A stretch of 64,000 nucleotides of DNA from Chryseobacterium phosphatilyticum. Its GTDB lineage: Bacteria > Bacteroidota > Bacteroidia > Flavobacteriales > Weeksellaceae. The stretch spans positions 118,941 through 182,940 of the forward strand of contig NZ_PPED02000007.1 of NCBI RefSeq assembly GCF_002899825.2. The letters run 5' to 3'. Shown here in pieces: positions 42,876 through 51,763 of the stretch. The position numbers and the translations under genes are program-made. Position 1 is the first letter of the stretch. The number at the start of each line of letters is the position of its first letter. The notes under the pieces are model-generated. The model had not been told where the DNA came from. It ran no database searches and saw nothing but the letters and a program-made list of their open reading frames with translations.

Positions 42876-43778
42876 ATGAAAATAATAATTGCTTTAATAT
42901 TCACCGCTATGATATTTACCAACTGTCAGGATTTTCGGTCCAGAAAAAAACAGAATAGAGAACAATATCCTCCTCAAAAATTATTTGAAGGAATTCAGCT
43001 TCAGGCTGCACAAAAAATATTTGATGAAGACAATTCGGGATTGGAAAACACAATTAATACAAATCCTCAAATAATTAATCAGCTAAGTGAAAAGAAAGGC
43101 TATACCTTGTTACTTTACGCAACTATGCTCGAAAATATAAAAGGAATGGAAGTTTTGTTACAAAAAGGAGCTGACCCCAATATTATAACCCCAGATCTTT
43201 TTAATTCTCCGGTTTCGCAGGCAGTAGGTACTAATAATTATGAAATGTTGAATGTACTACTAAAATATAAGGCAAATCTTAATCCAGCAATTGGGGTTAG
43301 CCCTCTTAGTGATGCAATGTTATTAGGAGGAGAAGGTACGGAAAGAAAAATGATTGATTACTTGTTGGAACATGGTGCAGATATTAATCATGTATCATAT
43401 GATGGTGGTAATATAATGGAAAATGCTGCCAGAGATGATCTGAAATTAGCTATTTATTTTTTAGAGAAAGGTGGGCAACCTAAAATAAAAGGAACAGAAT
43501 TATGCCCAATGGCCAGATATATTCAGTTTGAAGAAGAAAATCAAAGGAAACATAATAAAACGGAAAATTTAAATGAAATATTAGCATTTAAGAGACAATT
43601 AATTGAAAAGTATAACGTTCAGTTTCCTTACAAGGAAGATCCTATAGAAGTTGCTAAATTGTACATTCGTTTATATGAGAATATGAGCGAAAAAGATAAA
43701 AAGTCCTTGAACTTTAATGACAACTATGGTGAAAAACAATATAAGAAGAATAAAGAACTCGTTGACGGACAAAAATAA
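42876..43778 (+). CDS. Ankyrin-repeat lipoprotein, candidate immunity protein (copy 1)
   Basis: The 300-aa lipoprotein (lipobox FTNCQD) carries several ankyrin repeats: KKGYTLLLYATMLENIKGME, VLLQKGADPNII, SPVSQAVGTNNYEMLNVLLK and MIDYLLEHGADINHVSYDGG. It begins 3 bp after the lipase effector stop. A periplasmic-facing lipoprotein directly after a membrane-attacking effector is well placed to neutralise it. It is paralogous to the next gene. Immunity is inferred from position; ankyrin lipoproteins are otherwise general binding scaffolds. Confidence 0.78.
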   Translation: MKIIIALIFTAMIFTNCQDFRSRKKQNREQYPPQKLFEGIQLQAAQKIFDEDNSGLENTINTNPQIINQLSEKKGYTLLLYATMLENIKGMEVLLQKGADPNIITPDLFNSPVSQAVGTNNYEMLNVLLKYKANLNPAIGVSPLSDAMLLGGEGTERKMIDYLLEHGADINHVSYDGGNIMENAARDDLKLAIYFLEKGGQPKIKGTELCPMARYIQFEEENQRKHNKTENLNEILAFKRQLIEKYNVQFPYKEDPIEVAKLYIRLYENMSEKDKKSLNFNDNYGEKQYKKNKELVDGQK

Positions 43779-43833
43779 GGATATTGGAAATTAGGGGTAT
43801 AGTGATTTAAGCAAACTATAGAAATTAATCCGT

Positions 43834-44751
43834 ATGATAACAAGAGTTCTCTTATTATTTTCCATGATGACACTTTTTTCATGTTCAGATTTTGGACTAA
43901 GATCCCGTAAAAAAGAGAATAGAACTGAATATCCTCCTGCAAAGATGTTTAAAGGAGACGGTTTACTGGCTGCACAAAAAATGTTTGATGGAGATCTTAA
44001 CGGGATGGAGCAGGTTATCAAAGAAAAGAAATTAGATATCAATACATTACAGGAAGAGACAGGGTATACCTTGCTTATGTATGCTTCTATTATTGAAAAT
44101 CTTAATGCAATGGAAAAACTTTTGGAATTAGGAGCAGATCCCAATATTATAGTTTCAAATGAAGGTTTGGAGTCACCTCTAAACCATGCTGTAGCACTTA
44201 ATAATTATGAAATGCTTCAATTGCTTTTTAAATATAAAGCCAATCCGAATCCTGAATTGGGACATTCTCCATTATCAAAAGCTATGCTGCTGGGAGGGTT
44301 TGACACTACTGAAAAGAAAATGATTGATTACCTGCTTCAAAACGGAGCAGATATCAATAACATCTCTTTTAACGGAAGTAATATCATGGAGGATGCAATA
44401 AGAGATGATCTGAATACAGCAGAGTATTTTCTCAGCAAAGGAGGACAGCCTAAAATTAAGAATACCAATCTTTGCCCGATGGCAAATTATATTGAATATA
44501 AAGAAAAAGAAAAAAATGAAGAAAATCTGCCAGACTCTCCTTACTATCAAAAGCTGTTTGGAAACAAAAAACAATTAATTGATAAATATAACGTAACTTT
44601 TCCTTACCGGAATGATACAATAGCAGAGGCTAAGCTAAGAATACAACTTTATGAAAAGCTAAATCCTAAAGATAAAGTATCGGTAAACTTTAATAAAAAC
44701 TATGGTGAAAATCTTTATCAGGAAGATTTGAAAAGAGTGAAAGGTACATGA
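43834..44751 (+). CDS. Ankyrin-repeat lipoprotein, candidate immunity protein (copy 2)
   Basis: The 305-aa lipoprotein (lipobox LFSCSD) is a clear paralogue of the preceding gene: both share RSRKK-EN-EYPP near the start, GYTLLxYA, LGADPNII, NYEMLxxLxKYKAN, MIDYLLxxGADIN and the C-terminal NFNxNYGE. It begins 55 bp after copy 1. The duplication may protect against two related effectors or provide gene dosage. Confidence 0.78.
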   Translation: MITRVLLLFSMMTLFSCSDFGLRSRKKENRTEYPPAKMFKGDGLLAAQKMFDGDLNGMEQVIKEKKLDINTLQEETGYTLLMYASIIENLNAMEKLLELGADPNIIVSNEGLESPLNHAVALNNYEMLQLLFKYKANPNPELGHSPLSKAMLLGGFDTTEKKMIDYLLQNGADINNISFNGSNIMEDAIRDDLNTAEYFLSKGGQPKIKNTNLCPMANYIEYKEKEKNEENLPDSPYYQKLFGNKKQLIDKYNVTFPYRNDTIAEAKLRIQLYEKLNPKDKVSVNFNKNYGENLYQEDLKRVKGT

Positions 44752-44796
44752 CGTAAGATATAATAAAATCCATCAAATAGAGGTTAATCAACAATA

Positions 44797-45882
44797 ATGA
44801 ATTTCATACAATATAAAATACAAAAAAAAGATACCTTACAATCTATCGCAGAAAAACAACAAATTTCAGTAAAGGAGCTTGTGGATTTTCATAATCAACA
44901 TTCCGGTATGACGGGCGTTATTATAGGAAATGCGTTGCCGATTCATCTGGAGCATATTTTTGTCAGTAAAGAACATATAAAAAAGCAAAAAGTAAAAAGC
45001 ATAAAAGAAGGCGATAAGGTTACCTTTAATCAAAAAGCAAGATATCGTTGTGTACAGGTTAATACAACCAGTATTAATGGTGAGGTAGCCCAGTTTGTAG
45101 AACAAAAATTTCAATATCTTCTTAAGATGGATACAGTTAATCAACTGGGATCTGTGAAAAGGGAAGATTATTTAAAAAAGATGACCCCTCCCGTGATGTT
45201 GAATGTGCTTGATTTCATTGCAGAAACTGATCATATAAAACATAATACCCTTTTTACATTGGATGAGAAGGGGCAAATAAATACCATTCTCAACAGGAGA
45301 GAGTTAAATGAAAATTGGATAGAATATAAAAAGCAAAAGCTCCATCATAACCCATTTATCATAGAACTCGCCAAGACGAATGCAGATGCGGTTCAGGAGA
45401 TTATTAAGTTAGGAGATGTCCAGTTTTCTCACGAAGCTTCTAATGAAGAAGAATATAGAAAAGACTTTTTTTATTTTACTTGTTTTAATCAGTATACCCT
45501 CAATGATCATTTGGAGACCAGTCATTTTGATTTTCTCTCCACAGTGGTGCCACCTAATGTAGTGCCTCTTAGCTTGAGATATGATAAGGTTTCTGAACAA
45601 AACGATATACTCACCATCAGGATGATTGCCGAATATCAATTAACCAAGGAATTGGAAGAAAAGATTATCAGCCAATATAATGTTTTACATAAACCAAGCA
45701 TAGGGTTTAGTTACACTCAATACAAATTGATTTTCCGTTCCACCATAGAAATAGATACCCAAACCAGGTTGGTGAAAACAGCTACTGTAAAGATGAAAGA
45801 ATCAATTGCTGATAATATCGAAAATGAATGCAATTATACTATAAAACAACTTGAAAACTATACCCCGGATGAAGGAAACTAG
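44797..45882 (+). CDS. LysM-containing candidate type VI effector adaptor (family shared with 40718-41572)
   Basis: The 361-aa protein has an N-terminal LysM-like domain (residues about 4-50: YKIQKKDTLQSIAEKQQISV, then KELVDFHNQ...IGNALPIHLE). The rest matches the adaptor-like protein before the lipase: ILNRRELNENWIEYKKQKLH, FIIELAKTNADAVQEIIKLG, YRKDFFYFTCFNQYTL and a similar C-terminal layout ending TIKQLENY. It has no signal peptide, so LysM may bind a protein or spike partner instead of peptidoglycan. It precedes the second cargo module and its 3' end overlaps the next gene by about 14 bp. Confidence 0.72.
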   Translation: MNFIQYKIQKKDTLQSIAEKQQISVKELVDFHNQHSGMTGVIIGNALPIHLEHIFVSKEHIKKQKVKSIKEGDKVTFNQKARYRCVQVNTTSINGEVAQFVEQKFQYLLKMDTVNQLGSVKREDYLKKMTPPVMLNVLDFIAETDHIKHNTLFTLDEKGQINTILNRRELNENWIEYKKQKLHHNPFIIELAKTNADAVQEIIKLGDVQFSHEASNEEEYRKDFFYFTCFNQYTLNDHLETSHFDFLSTVVPPNVVPLSLRYDKVSEQNDILTIRMIAEYQLTKELEEKIISQYNVLHKPSIGFSYTQYKLIFRSTIEIDTQTRLVKTATVKMKESIADNIENECNYTIKQLENYTPDEGN

Positions 45883-46549
45883 GAATTTTCAATTTGATGG
45901 TGTTGATGCCAAAACGGAATGGAAAATAGGATTGATATTGGCAGTCCCTGCATTAGCTGTATTCTTTCTGGTAATGTATGTGTCAGAATTTTACTTACCT
46001 AAAACCTATTTTTTATACCCTGTTTTACTAGCTTCAGTATTAACAATAGTAATAAGTATTCTGATATTAAAATTACTAAGCGGAACTATAAAAGATAAAA
46101 AATGGAACATTAATATTGATGACAAGGTTCTTGAAATTACCTATAAAAATATAAAAAAAGCGATCCCATTAACGGATATCAGATCCATTAAAAATCTGGG
46201 AAATGTAGGTTTCAGATATCTTACAATAATAACACACCATGAAACAATTAAAATAAGAGTTGGAAATACTGGTTTTGTGCCGTTTTCAACTCAAAAGGAT
46301 CTTGAAATCTTTGACGATTTTGTAGAGTATCTCAGACCTTTTTTATATGAAAATTTTAATAAAAAAGAACTTAAGAATAAAATCAATACTCAGGTATTTC
46401 CCAACTATGGAGTATATGTAGTGAAATCTGAAAAGATTAAATACAGTATTATAAACAGACTAAAACCATGGCAAATCATGATTATTTTCCTGTGTGGTGG
46501 ATTTTTACTGTTGATTTTACTATTTACACAACTTGAAAAATATTGGTAA
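45869..46549 (+). CDS. Membrane protein with PH-like domain, candidate immunity protein
   Basis: The 226-aa protein has two N-terminal transmembrane helices (about residues 20-60, IGLILAVPALAVFFLVMYV and YPVLLASVLTIVISILILKL), a soluble part resembling bacterial PH-type strands (WNINIDDKVLEITYKNIKKA, IPLTDIRSIKNLGNVGFRYL, TIITHHETIKIRVG) and one C-terminal helix (IMIIFLCGGFLLLILLF). I choose the ATG at 45869, which overlaps the adaptor stop by 14 bp; a TTG six codons earlier is possible. It lies 11 bp before the second PAAR-like protein. That adjacency makes it a candidate immunity protein to a membrane-active effector. Confidence 0.68.
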   Translation: MKETRNFQFDGVDAKTEWKIGLILAVPALAVFFLVMYVSEFYLPKTYFLYPVLLASVLTIVISILILKLLSGTIKDKKWNINIDDKVLEITYKNIKKAIPLTDIRSIKNLGNVGFRYLTIITHHETIKIRVGNTGFVPFSTQKDLEIFDDFVEYLRPFLYENFNKKELKNKINTQVFPNYGVYVVKSEKIKYSIINRLKPWQIMIIFLCGGFLLLILLFTQLEKYW

Positions 46550-46560
46550 AAATATAAGTT

Positions 46561-47898
46561 ATGGCAGTTTATTTACCTGAAAAAGTATATGCAGTATGTA
46601 CTAATCAAATGAATCCCGATCCAAGGCAGCTTTTATTGAGTGATTTAAGAGAATCATTTGCACGAACCGTGAAGTTCGGAGCCGAAGATAAAGTTTTTCT
46701 TGTCAAAATTGATAAAAAACTGACTGAGGATTTTAAATGTAAATCCAACTGGAGCACCGGTGCTGGAATGGTAGCATTAGGAGCCGGTGTAGGAGTTGGA
46801 CTTGGAATTGCAGCTGTATGTTTAACCGTACCCGTGGCAGGCTGGATCGTAGGAGGAGCTATCGCCGTTGGTGCAGTTATCTGGGGACTTTTTAAAATGG
46901 CTCAAAGGCCGTCATGCAGTGAGATGATTGGATTTGAGGAAAGCCAATGGACTTTACATCATACTACCGTAAGATTTGATAGTCGTAAAGTAGAAGTTAA
47001 AGATCTTCATTTAGCGCTGACTAAAAACTCAATGTTAAGCTGTAAAGAAGGGGGAGTCGTACTTCCTTTCATCAATAAAGCAGATGCCATGAAAGCGGCA
47101 GATAATATTGCAGGGAACAATAAAACTGAATTCTGGACCAACGTTGCGGGTGGATTTTTAACCGGAGCCTTACTTGGTTTCGGAATGGGCATGGCATTAC
47201 CTGCAGGGGCAAGTTTAACATGGGTACAAGGTACTATACATGCTGTAACTCAGGGATTAATATTTGGTGCATGGATTCCTATAGGGCAATTCATCATTAC
47301 CCCGCTGGCAATTGGATTCGGGACAGGGGTAAATTCAGCACAGGCCAATGGAGACAGCTATAAAGATGTTAAAGGTGTTCAGCAAAGTACTGATGATCCA
47401 ATAATTCCTACAGATAACTGGGACCTTTGGAGCCCGATAAAAGATGGTCGTGATATCAGAAAGAAACTAGCTGAAAATAAAGCTTCAAAGGCTGATCTTG
47501 AAAAATTCGATAAAGGGGTTGCTGAGGCCAAAAAGCAAGGAACCTATTCATTAAAAAATAATCCGGACTTAAGAGAGATGTTTGAAAGAATGAAGGCTGG
47601 AGAGTTTGGGAAGGAACTTAAGGAGCAGGTAAGCAACAAAAGCGGCAATTTTAGAGGAAAGGTCAATGAAAAAAATGCGAATAAATCTGCTCAAACCCAT
47701 TCAGAAAAGGCAAACCTTTCCATTAGTGAAAATAACAAAGCCAATATAAGAAGCGGAGCCACATCAGCGGCAGGAATTTTAACCTTAATTGCTCCTTTTG
47801 CAGCCAATTATTTTTCCGAAAGAGCAATAAGACTAGCAGCAGAAGGCTTCACAAATGATGTTACCAAAGGAGTTACTGTAAAAGCAACAGATGCTTAA
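46561..47898 (+). CDS. PAAR-like candidate type VI effector with membrane-active C-terminal region
   Basis: The 445-aa protein has the same N-terminal plan as the lipase effector: YAVCTNQM start, a hydrophobic pair of helices (about 65-110, GAGVGVGLGIAAVCLTVPVA), SQWTLHHTTVRF and the closing LTKNSMLSCKEGGVVLPF. A second strongly hydrophobic block (about 195-255, FLTGALLGFGMGMALPAGAS and QFIITPLAIGFGTG) follows, then a long polar helical part and a last hydrophobic stretch. I see no enzymatic motif. A pore-forming or membrane-inserting toxin is possible; a carrier without toxin is also possible. The preceding membrane protein would be its immunity partner. Confidence 0.65.
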   Translation: MAVYLPEKVYAVCTNQMNPDPRQLLLSDLRESFARTVKFGAEDKVFLVKIDKKLTEDFKCKSNWSTGAGMVALGAGVGVGLGIAAVCLTVPVAGWIVGGAIAVGAVIWGLFKMAQRPSCSEMIGFEESQWTLHHTTVRFDSRKVEVKDLHLALTKNSMLSCKEGGVVLPFINKADAMKAADNIAGNNKTEFWTNVAGGFLTGALLGFGMGMALPAGASLTWVQGTIHAVTQGLIFGAWIPIGQFIITPLAIGFGTGVNSAQANGDSYKDVKGVQQSTDDPIIPTDNWDLWSPIKDGRDIRKKLAENKASKADLEKFDKGVAEAKKQGTYSLKNNPDLREMFERMKAGEFGKELKEQVSNKSGNFRGKVNEKNANKSAQTHSEKANLSISENNKANIRSGATSAAGILTLIAPFAANYFSERAIRLAAEGFTNDVTKGVTVKATDA

Positions 47899-48075
47899 TA
47901 TATCAATATCTTTTTCCTGATTTTATTTTGATAAAGAATAAAAATATCAGGTTGAATTCAAATTTGTTTTATAGATTATATCTTCTGTTGGTGTATAAAG
48001 TAAGGACATTTTTTGTGTATTAAGAAATCTAAGTATCTTTAAAATAGTATGTTAAACGAGTGCTTAACTCTGTTG

Positions 48076-48113
48076 TCGTAGAATTACGACAAGAAATCGT
48101 AGAATTACTACAC
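48076..48113 (+). promoter_or_regulatory. Tandem hcp operator, copy 3
   Basis: Units TCGTAGAATTACGACAA (48076-48092) and TCGTAGAATTACTACAC (48097-48113) repeat at 21 bp. The second unit differs from copies 1 and 2 by C to T and a final A to C, while surrounding sequence is more diverged, which suggests selection on the units. Confidence 0.8.
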
Positions 48114-48137
48114 TTTTTCAGATTTCCGTTCAAAAGC

Positions 48138-48168
48138 TTTTTTTTCAAAAACAAGGGGTCTATCTTTG
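48138..48168 (+). promoter_or_regulatory. hcp3 promoter
   Basis: TTTT (48138-48141) and TATCTTTG (48161-48168) are separated by 19 bp and lie 24 bp from the operator, the same geometry as before hcp1 and hcp2. Confidence 0.75.
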
Positions 48169-48220
48169 TTATATAATTATCGAACAAACAATTTATTACT
48201 AACGATTAAAATTTACAATC

Positions 48221-48634
48221 ATGGCAGAAAGAAATTCAAGAGGAATTTTAAAATTCAACGGAGGAGAAGGACAAAAACTGTTAAAAATGAACTACAGTGT
48301 ATCAAGATCTACTGACGTTTCAGGACGTGTAGCATCAGATCCTTCTAACGCATTAATCAAGGTGACAGTAGAAGCTACTGAAAAATCAGATATCCTTGAA
48401 AGCTTACTAAACGGTAAATACAAGCCTACAAAAGGTGAAATTACATTCAACAAATCTCACGAAGAAGGAACATTGATCACTCTGAACTGGGAAAATGGAT
48501 ATGTAATTCAACACGAAGTAGACTTCGACGCAGTAGATAGCAACAGTATGTTGATCAGCTTCGTAATCAGTGCTGAAACAATTGACTATGGTACTTCTCA
48601 GTACGCTGGATTATGGCCTTCTTCAGGTAAATAA
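48221..48634 (+). CDS. tssD: Type VI secretion tube protein TssD/Hcp (copy 3)
   Basis: The 137-aa protein is nearly identical to copy 2 and ends WPSSGK. It closes the type VI region after the second PAAR-like cargo gene and just before polA. Coding sequence, leader and operator are shared with the other copies, so the unit of duplication includes the regulatory module. Confidence 0.93.
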   Translation: MAERNSRGILKFNGGEGQKLLKMNYSVSRSTDVSGRVASDPSNALIKVTVEATEKSDILESLLNGKYKPTKGEITFNKSHEEGTLITLNWENGYVIQHEVDFDAVDSNSMLISFVISAETIDYGTSQYAGLWPSSGK

Positions 48635-48654
48635 GCCAGATCAGAAAAAAAAAT

Positions 48655-48690
48655 AAAACAGTATATTCACATGAGTATACTGTTTTTTTT
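48655..48690 (+). terminator. Terminator of hcp3
   Basis: The perfect 11-bp stem AAAACAGTATA/TATACTGTTTT with a 10-nt loop is followed by T residues, 20 bp after the stop. Confidence 0.92.
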
Positions 48691-48872
48691 GTCAAAATAT
48701 CTTCACAAATGAATGGTAAATATTTTTATTATTAAAAAATGATTATGGGATCGTATTGACCATTCTTTGTTCACATTCAAATCTTTACGCCTTCCACTCT
48801 CGAAACCTCAAACTCTCTTACGGACTACCAACTTTTGTTCCTATTTTATTATCTTTGTTCATTATAGAAAAT

Positions 48873-51707
48873 ATGGACGCAACACAAGATAAAAGGCTGT
48901 TTCTCATCGATGCTTATGCGATGATTTTCAGAGGATATTACGCATTGATCAGAAACCCGAGACTAACGAGCAAAGGATTAGACACCTCTGCGATTTTTGG
49001 GTTTACCAACTCCTTGATCGAATTGATCAGAAGAGAAAAGCCTACTCATCTGGCAGTTGTTTTCGATGTCGGGCAGGCAAGTGTAAGAACTGAAGATTTT
49101 GCAGAGTACAAAGCCAACAGAAGCGAAACTCCTGAAGCCATTAAAATTGCTGTTCCATACATTCATAAAATTCTGGAAGCCATGCATATTCCAATTCTGG
49201 GAGTAGAAGGTTATGAGGCAGATGATGTCATTGGTACTATTGCCTGTAAAGCAGAAAAAGAAGGCTATACAACCTTTATGGTAACTCCTGACAAAGACTT
49301 TGCACAGCTGGTTACAGATAAAATCAAAATTTATAAACCCGGATTAAAAGGAGGTGATATAGAAATTTTGGGTGTAGAAGAGGTAAAAGCAAAATATGAA
49401 ATCGAAGATCCCAAACAGGTCATTGATTTCCTTGCCATGATGGGAGATGCAGTAGATAATATCCCAGGGCTTGATGGAGTAGGCGAGAAAACGGCAATGA
49501 AGTTCCTTAAAGAATTCGGAAATATCGAAACTTTATTAGCCAATACCGATAAACTGAAAGGAAAGTTAAAAGAAAAAGTAGAAGCTTCTGCAGAACGTGG
49601 TATTTTGTCTAAAAAACTGGCGACTATTATCTGTGATGTTCCTGTAGAGTTCCACCAGGAGCAATATGATCTTGAAACTCCGGATTTTGAAAAAGTAAAA
49701 GAAGTCTTTGATGAGATTGAATTCAGAAGACTGTACGAAAACCTGTACAGGGCTTTTGCTCCTGCCGCTACTGAAACAATTGTAGTAAGTGAAGTGGAAG
49801 TGAAACAAACATCCGCCGGAACAGAAGTGAAAGGACAAGTCATGCAGCTTGATCTTTTTGCCAATTTCGAAGAACTTGATCAGGCTACTTCTACCAAGTC
49901 TACCATTGAACATAATGATCATCTTTATCAGTTTATTGACAACCCGAAAGCACAGAAAAAACTGGTTGATAACCTGCTACAGCAAAAAGTAGTTTGCTTT
50001 GATACAGAAACCACATCGTTGAATGAGCTGGAAGCTGAGTTGGTTGGAATGAGTTTCTCCTATAAAAAAGGTCTCGCTTATTACATTCCTTTATCGGAAA
50101 ACAGAGATGAGGTTTTACAAACGCTGGAAATTTTCAGACCGTTTTTTGAAAAAGAAGATCTGTTGAAGATTGCTCATAATTTAAAATTCGATTACAAAGT
50201 CTTACAACAGTACGATATTACTGTTAAAGGAGCCATGTTTGATACCATGATTGCCCATTATCTGCTGAATCCGGATGGAAGACACGGAATGGATTATCTA
50301 TCTGAAGTATATCTGAACTATAAGCCTGTATCCATTGAAACCATTATTGGTAAGAAAGGGAAAAATCAAGGGACTTTCAGAGATGCAGATCTTAGAACCC
50401 AGACGGATTATGCAGCAGAAGATGCTGATATCACTTTCCAGTTATACGAACTGTTTGCTCCGCAACTGAAAAAAGAAAACCTGGAAGAACTCTTCTACAA
50501 TATCGAAATGCCTCTGATGGAAGTTCTTGCCAAAATGGAACTAGCCGGAATTTCCCTTGACGAAAAATGGCTGGCACAAGAAAGTGTGGATCTTGAAAAC
50601 GATTTAAGGCAATTAGAAGCTAAAATTTTTGAGCTTTCCGGTGAAGAATTCAATATGAATTCTCCTAAACAGCTTGGGGAAATCCTGTTTGAAAAAATGC
50701 AGCTTGATCCGAAAGCTAAAAAGACCAAAACCGGGCAGTATGCCACTTCGGAAGATGTGTTGCAAAAGTTGTCTTCAAAACATGAGATCATCAAACATAT
50801 TCTGGAATACAGGACATACCAGAAATTAAAATCAACCTATGTGGATGCTTTGCCTTCACAGATTGATAAAACAGATAACAGAGTACATACCAATTTCTCA
50901 CAAACTACTGCTGCGACAGGTCGTTTGGCGAGTGTGAATCCTAACCTGCAGAATATTCCGATCAGAACATTGAGAGGACAACAGATTCGTGGAGCGTTCG
51001 TTTCAGGAGAAGGACAGAAAATTATTTCTGCCGATTATTCGCAGATTGAGCTTCGTCTTATCGCTGAAATTTCAGGAGAAGAAAATATGATTAAAGCTTT
51101 CCAGGATGGAGAAGATATCCATGCATCTACAGCGGCAAAATTGTTTAAAATTCCATTAGAAGAAGTTTCTAAAACACAAAGAAGCCAGGCCAAAACCGTA
51201 AACTTTGGAATTATCTATGGACAAGGCGCTTTTGCCCTGGCAGAACAAACCGGATTATCCCGTACAGAAGCTAAACAAATGATCGAAGCCTACTTTGAAA
51301 CTTATCCGAAACTGAAGGAATATATGGCTGAGCAGGTAAGTAAAGCCCGTCAGTTAGGATATGTAGAAACTATTTTAGGAAGAAAGCGTCATTTAAAAGA
51401 TATCAATTCCAATAACTTTGTGGTGAGAGCGCATGCAGAACGAAATGCAGTAAATGCTCCTGTTCAGGGAAGTGCAGCAGATGTTGTAAAAATTGCGATG
51501 ATTAAAATCGACAGAGAATTGGACGAACAGCAATTAAAAACCAAAATGTTACTTCAGGTACATGATGAATTGGTATTTGAATCTCCGGTGGATGAAATCG
51601 AAGCTGCTTCCGCATTAATTAAAAAAGAAATGGAAGGGGCTTTAAAAACACAAGTTCCGTTACTGGTAGAGATAGGCACGGGTGATAACTGGCTGGAAGC
51701 TCATTAA
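48873..51707 (+). CDS. polA: DNA polymerase I
   Basis: The 944-aa polymerase has all three domains. The 5' nuclease domain (residues 1-about 290) shows IDAYAMIFRGYYAL and the helix-hairpin DGVGEKTAMKF. The 3'-5' exonuclease domain keeps its acidic residues (VVCFDTETTSLNELEAEL, AHNLKFDYKVL, YAAEDADITF), so proofreading is likely. The polymerase domain has motif A ISADYSQIELRLIAE, motif B RSQAKTVNFGIIYGQG with Phe in the O-helix, and motif C QVHDELVFE. I start at the ATG at 48873, where similarity begins; TATCTTTG at 48850-48857 fits a -7 box. Confidence 0.97.
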   Translation: MDATQDKRLFLIDAYAMIFRGYYALIRNPRLTSKGLDTSAIFGFTNSLIELIRREKPTHLAVVFDVGQASVRTEDFAEYKANRSETPEAIKIAVPYIHKILEAMHIPILGVEGYEADDVIGTIACKAEKEGYTTFMVTPDKDFAQLVTDKIKIYKPGLKGGDIEILGVEEVKAKYEIEDPKQVIDFLAMMGDAVDNIPGLDGVGEKTAMKFLKEFGNIETLLANTDKLKGKLKEKVEASAERGILSKKLATIICDVPVEFHQEQYDLETPDFEKVKEVFDEIEFRRLYENLYRAFAPAATETIVVSEVEVKQTSAGTEVKGQVMQLDLFANFEELDQATSTKSTIEHNDHLYQFIDNPKAQKKLVDNLLQQKVVCFDTETTSLNELEAELVGMSFSYKKGLAYYIPLSENRDEVLQTLEIFRPFFEKEDLLKIAHNLKFDYKVLQQYDITVKGAMFDTMIAHYLLNPDGRHGMDYLSEVYLNYKPVSIETIIGKKGKNQGTFRDADLRTQTDYAAEDADITFQLYELFAPQLKKENLEELFYNIEMPLMEVLAKMELAGISLDEKWLAQESVDLENDLRQLEAKIFELSGEEFNMNSPKQLGEILFEKMQLDPKAKKTKTGQYATSEDVLQKLSSKHEIIKHILEYRTYQKLKSTYVDALPSQIDKTDNRVHTNFSQTTAATGRLASVNPNLQNIPIRTLRGQQIRGAFVSGEGQKIISADYSQIELRLIAEISGEENMIKAFQDGEDIHASTAAKLFKIPLEEVSKTQRSQAKTVNFGIIYGQGAFALAEQTGLSRTEAKQMIEAYFETYPKLKEYMAEQVSKARQLGYVETILGRKRHLKDINSNNFVVRAHAERNAVNAPVQGSAADVVKIAMIKIDRELDEQQLKTKMLLQVHDELVFESPVDEIEAASALIKKEMEGALKTQVPLLVEIGTGDNWLEAH

Positions 51708-51732
51708 TTGGCAGAATATTATAAACATACAT

Positions 51733-51763
51733 AAAAAAGGCGGGTTCTTAACCCGCCTTTTTT
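51733..51763. terminator. Bidirectional terminator between polA and zinc-ribbon gene
   Basis: A perfect 14-bp stem AAAAAAGGCGGGTT/AACCCGCCTTTTTT with a 3-nt loop serves the two convergent genes. Confidence 0.93.

Larger units (their letters stand above)
47899..48220. other. Intergenic region upstream of hcp3
   Basis: No gene is visible. The region contains the third tandem operator and promoter and the conserved hcp leader. No strong terminator follows the effector gene. Confidence 0.7.

Noticed and set aside
41586..47898. Rhs or polymorphic toxin interpretation of the cargo island
   Set aside because: No YD repeats or variable toxin cassettes are present; cargo begins with PAAR-like caps instead.
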